Assembly: GCA_964517005.1 (NCBI GenBank)
Contig: CAZFAJ010000119.1
Location: 1 to 7,007 of the forward strand
Origin: CAYVBJ01 sp964517005
GTDB lineage: Bacteria; Bacteroidota; Rhodothermia; Balneolales; Balneolaceae
DNA length: 7,007 nucleotides
Reading direction: 5' to 3'
Every line of letters begins with the position of its first letter. Position 1 is the stretch's first letter. A program made the position numbers and the translations under genes. Positions 5,932 through 7,007 of this stretch are shown piece after piece. The notes under the pieces were generated by a model. It was not told the origin of the DNA. It was given only the letters and a program-made list of their open reading frames with translations, and ran no database searches.

Positions 5932-7007
5932 ATGAGTTTAAAATGTGGTATTGTCGGTTTGCCGAATGTGGGTAAATCTACGCTTTTTAATGCATTGAGT
6001 AACGCGGGAGCTGAATCCGCAAATTTTCCATTCTGTACCATCGATCCCAATATCGGGCTTGTGGCGGTACCTGATAAGCGTCTGGACCGTTTGGCCGAAC
6101 TTGTTGATCCCAAACAGGTGATACCTGCCACCATTGAGTTTGTGGATATTGCAGGACTTGTTAAGGGAGCATCCGAAGGAAAGGGAAAGGGAAATGCTTT
6201 TCTGTCTCATATTCGTGAAGTGAACTTAATCATACATGTAGTCAGATGTTTTGATGATCCGGATGTGATTCATGTGGAGGGAGATGTGGATCCGGAACGG
6301 GATATCAGAATTATAGAGGAAGAACTGATTCTGAAGGATCTGGAAGCTGTGGAAAAGAGGGTGGAGACACTCAAAAAAAATGCGAAAAGCGGTGATAAAA
6401 AGATTATTGCTCAGGTTGCAGAGGCAGAAGCACTTCGGTCTCACCTGGAGGAGGGAGAATCTGCGCGGACGTTTACACCACATGATAAAGAAACAGATGC
6501 TTTTGCGGATTTGATGCTTTTATCTGCCAAGCCTGTTCTCTATGCGTGCAATGTATCCGAGGAGGATGTAACCGATGGAAATGAATGGGTAAACCAGGTC
6601 AAAAAGATCGCTGACGTGCATGATGATGAAGTGGTGATGTTTTGTGCTAAAATAGAAGCGGAAATAGCTGAGCTGGATGAGGAGGAGCGGGATGCTTTTC
6701 TGGAAGAGCTTGGTATAGACAGTGCAGGACTTGATCGTCTGATCCGGGGAGCCTACAGCAAACTTGGCCTGATTACCTATTTTACGGCCGGGCCGAAAGA
6801 GGTTCGTGCCTGGACTATCAAAAAAGGAACCAGGGCACCGCAGGCAGCCGGTGTAATACATTCCGATTTTGAAAAGGGTTTTATTCGTGCTGAAACCATT
6901 TCATTTGAGGATTATTCAAACTTGGGATCTGAGAAAGCAGCAAAAGAGGCTGGTAAAATGCGCCAGGAAGGTAAAGATTATGTTGTGAAAGATGGTGATG
7001 TGATGCT
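5932..7007 (+). CDS. ychF: Ribosome-binding ATPase YchF (3' end cut by window edge)
   Basis: An Obg-family P-loop protein, 358 complete codons visible with no stop before the window edge. YchF/OLA1 proteins are about 363-366 residues and end in a pattern like DGDVMLFRFNV; this frame stops at DGDVM, so only about six residues are missing. The P-loop is GLPNVGKS (residues 9-16), the G3 motif is DIAG at 72-75, and the G4 position reads NVSE at 207-210 in place of the NKxD of true GTPases. That change is the family hallmark for ATP preference. A helical insertion rich in Glu and Lys follows G3, and a C-terminal TGS domain begins near residue 280 (LITYFTAGPKEVRAW). YchF binds ribosomes and, in E. 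coli, dampens the oxidative-stress response. The start lies 16 bp after the phosphatase stop with no Shine-Dalgarno sequence, consistent with cotranscription. Confidence 0.96.
   Translation, partial: MSLKCGIVGLPNVGKSTLFNALSNAGAESANFPFCTIDPNIGLVAVPDKRLDRLAELVDPKQVIPATIEFVDIAGLVKGASEGKGKGNAFLSHIREVNLIIHVVRCFDDPDVIHVEGDVDPERDIRIIEEELILKDLEAVEKRVETLKKNAKSGDKKIIAQVAEAEALRSHLEEGESARTFTPHDKETDAFADLMLLSAKPVLYACNVSEEDVTDGNEWVNQVKKIADVHDDEVVMFCAKIEAEIAELDEEERDAFLEELGIDSAGLDRLIRGAYSKLGLITYFTAGPKEVRAWTIKKGTRAPQAAGVIHSDFEKGFIRAETISFEDYSNLGSEKAAKEAGKMRQEGKDYVVKDGDVM

Noticed and set aside
5880..5934. AGGAGG near 5881 as a ribosome-binding site for ychF
   Set aside because: It lies about 46 bases before the ychF start, far beyond functional spacing, and encodes Glu codons of the phosphatase.

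Overview
The window looks like ordinary chromosomal DNA from a member of the Bacteroidota or the related Balneolota/Rhodothermota lineages. The reasons are moderate GC content, A/T-rich start-site leaders with no Shine-Dalgarno sequence at any of the seven genes, and protein signatures (a GMC flavoprotein paired with a gluconate 2-dehydrogenase subunit 3-type protein) that are common in those phyla. The taxonomic call is an inference. No RNA gene, CRISPR array, insertion sequence, phage gene or long repeat is visible.

Layout. At 4-513, on the minus strand, is an OsmC-family thiol protein. It is divided from the rest by a 198-bp divergent intergenic region (514-711), which holds a candidate promoter element and a LacI-type operator-like palindrome. 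On the plus strand come a GMC-family FAD dehydrogenase (712-2412) and, 6 bp later, its small subunit (2419-2994). After 82 bp follows a sodium:solute symporter (3077-4654). After another 131 bp comes a tight cluster: nusB (4786-5250), a PPP-family metallophosphatase that overlaps nusB by 4 bp (5247-5915), and ychF (5932 to the window edge, lacking only about its last six residues).

How the genes fit together. The flavoprotein and small subunit probably form a periplasmic or membrane-associated dehydrogenase for sugars or other polyols. The flavoprotein has a C-x5-C-x3-C motif like the one that binds a 3Fe-4S cluster in bacterial FAD-glucose dehydrogenase. It has no signal peptide of its own, while the small subunit has a Tat-like leader, so the small subunit may carry it across the membrane. 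The symporter may import a related solute, but this is only a neighbourhood argument. No cytochrome c partner is in the window. The nusB-phosphatase-ychF cluster is a housekeeping unit for transcription antitermination, phosphoprotein or nucleotide dephosphorylation, and ribosome-associated ATPase activity.

I see no clearly new biological system. The most worthwhile leads are the predicted Fe-S cluster, the hitchhiker-export arrangement with an RK instead of an RR pair, and the operator-like palindrome beside the putative promoter.
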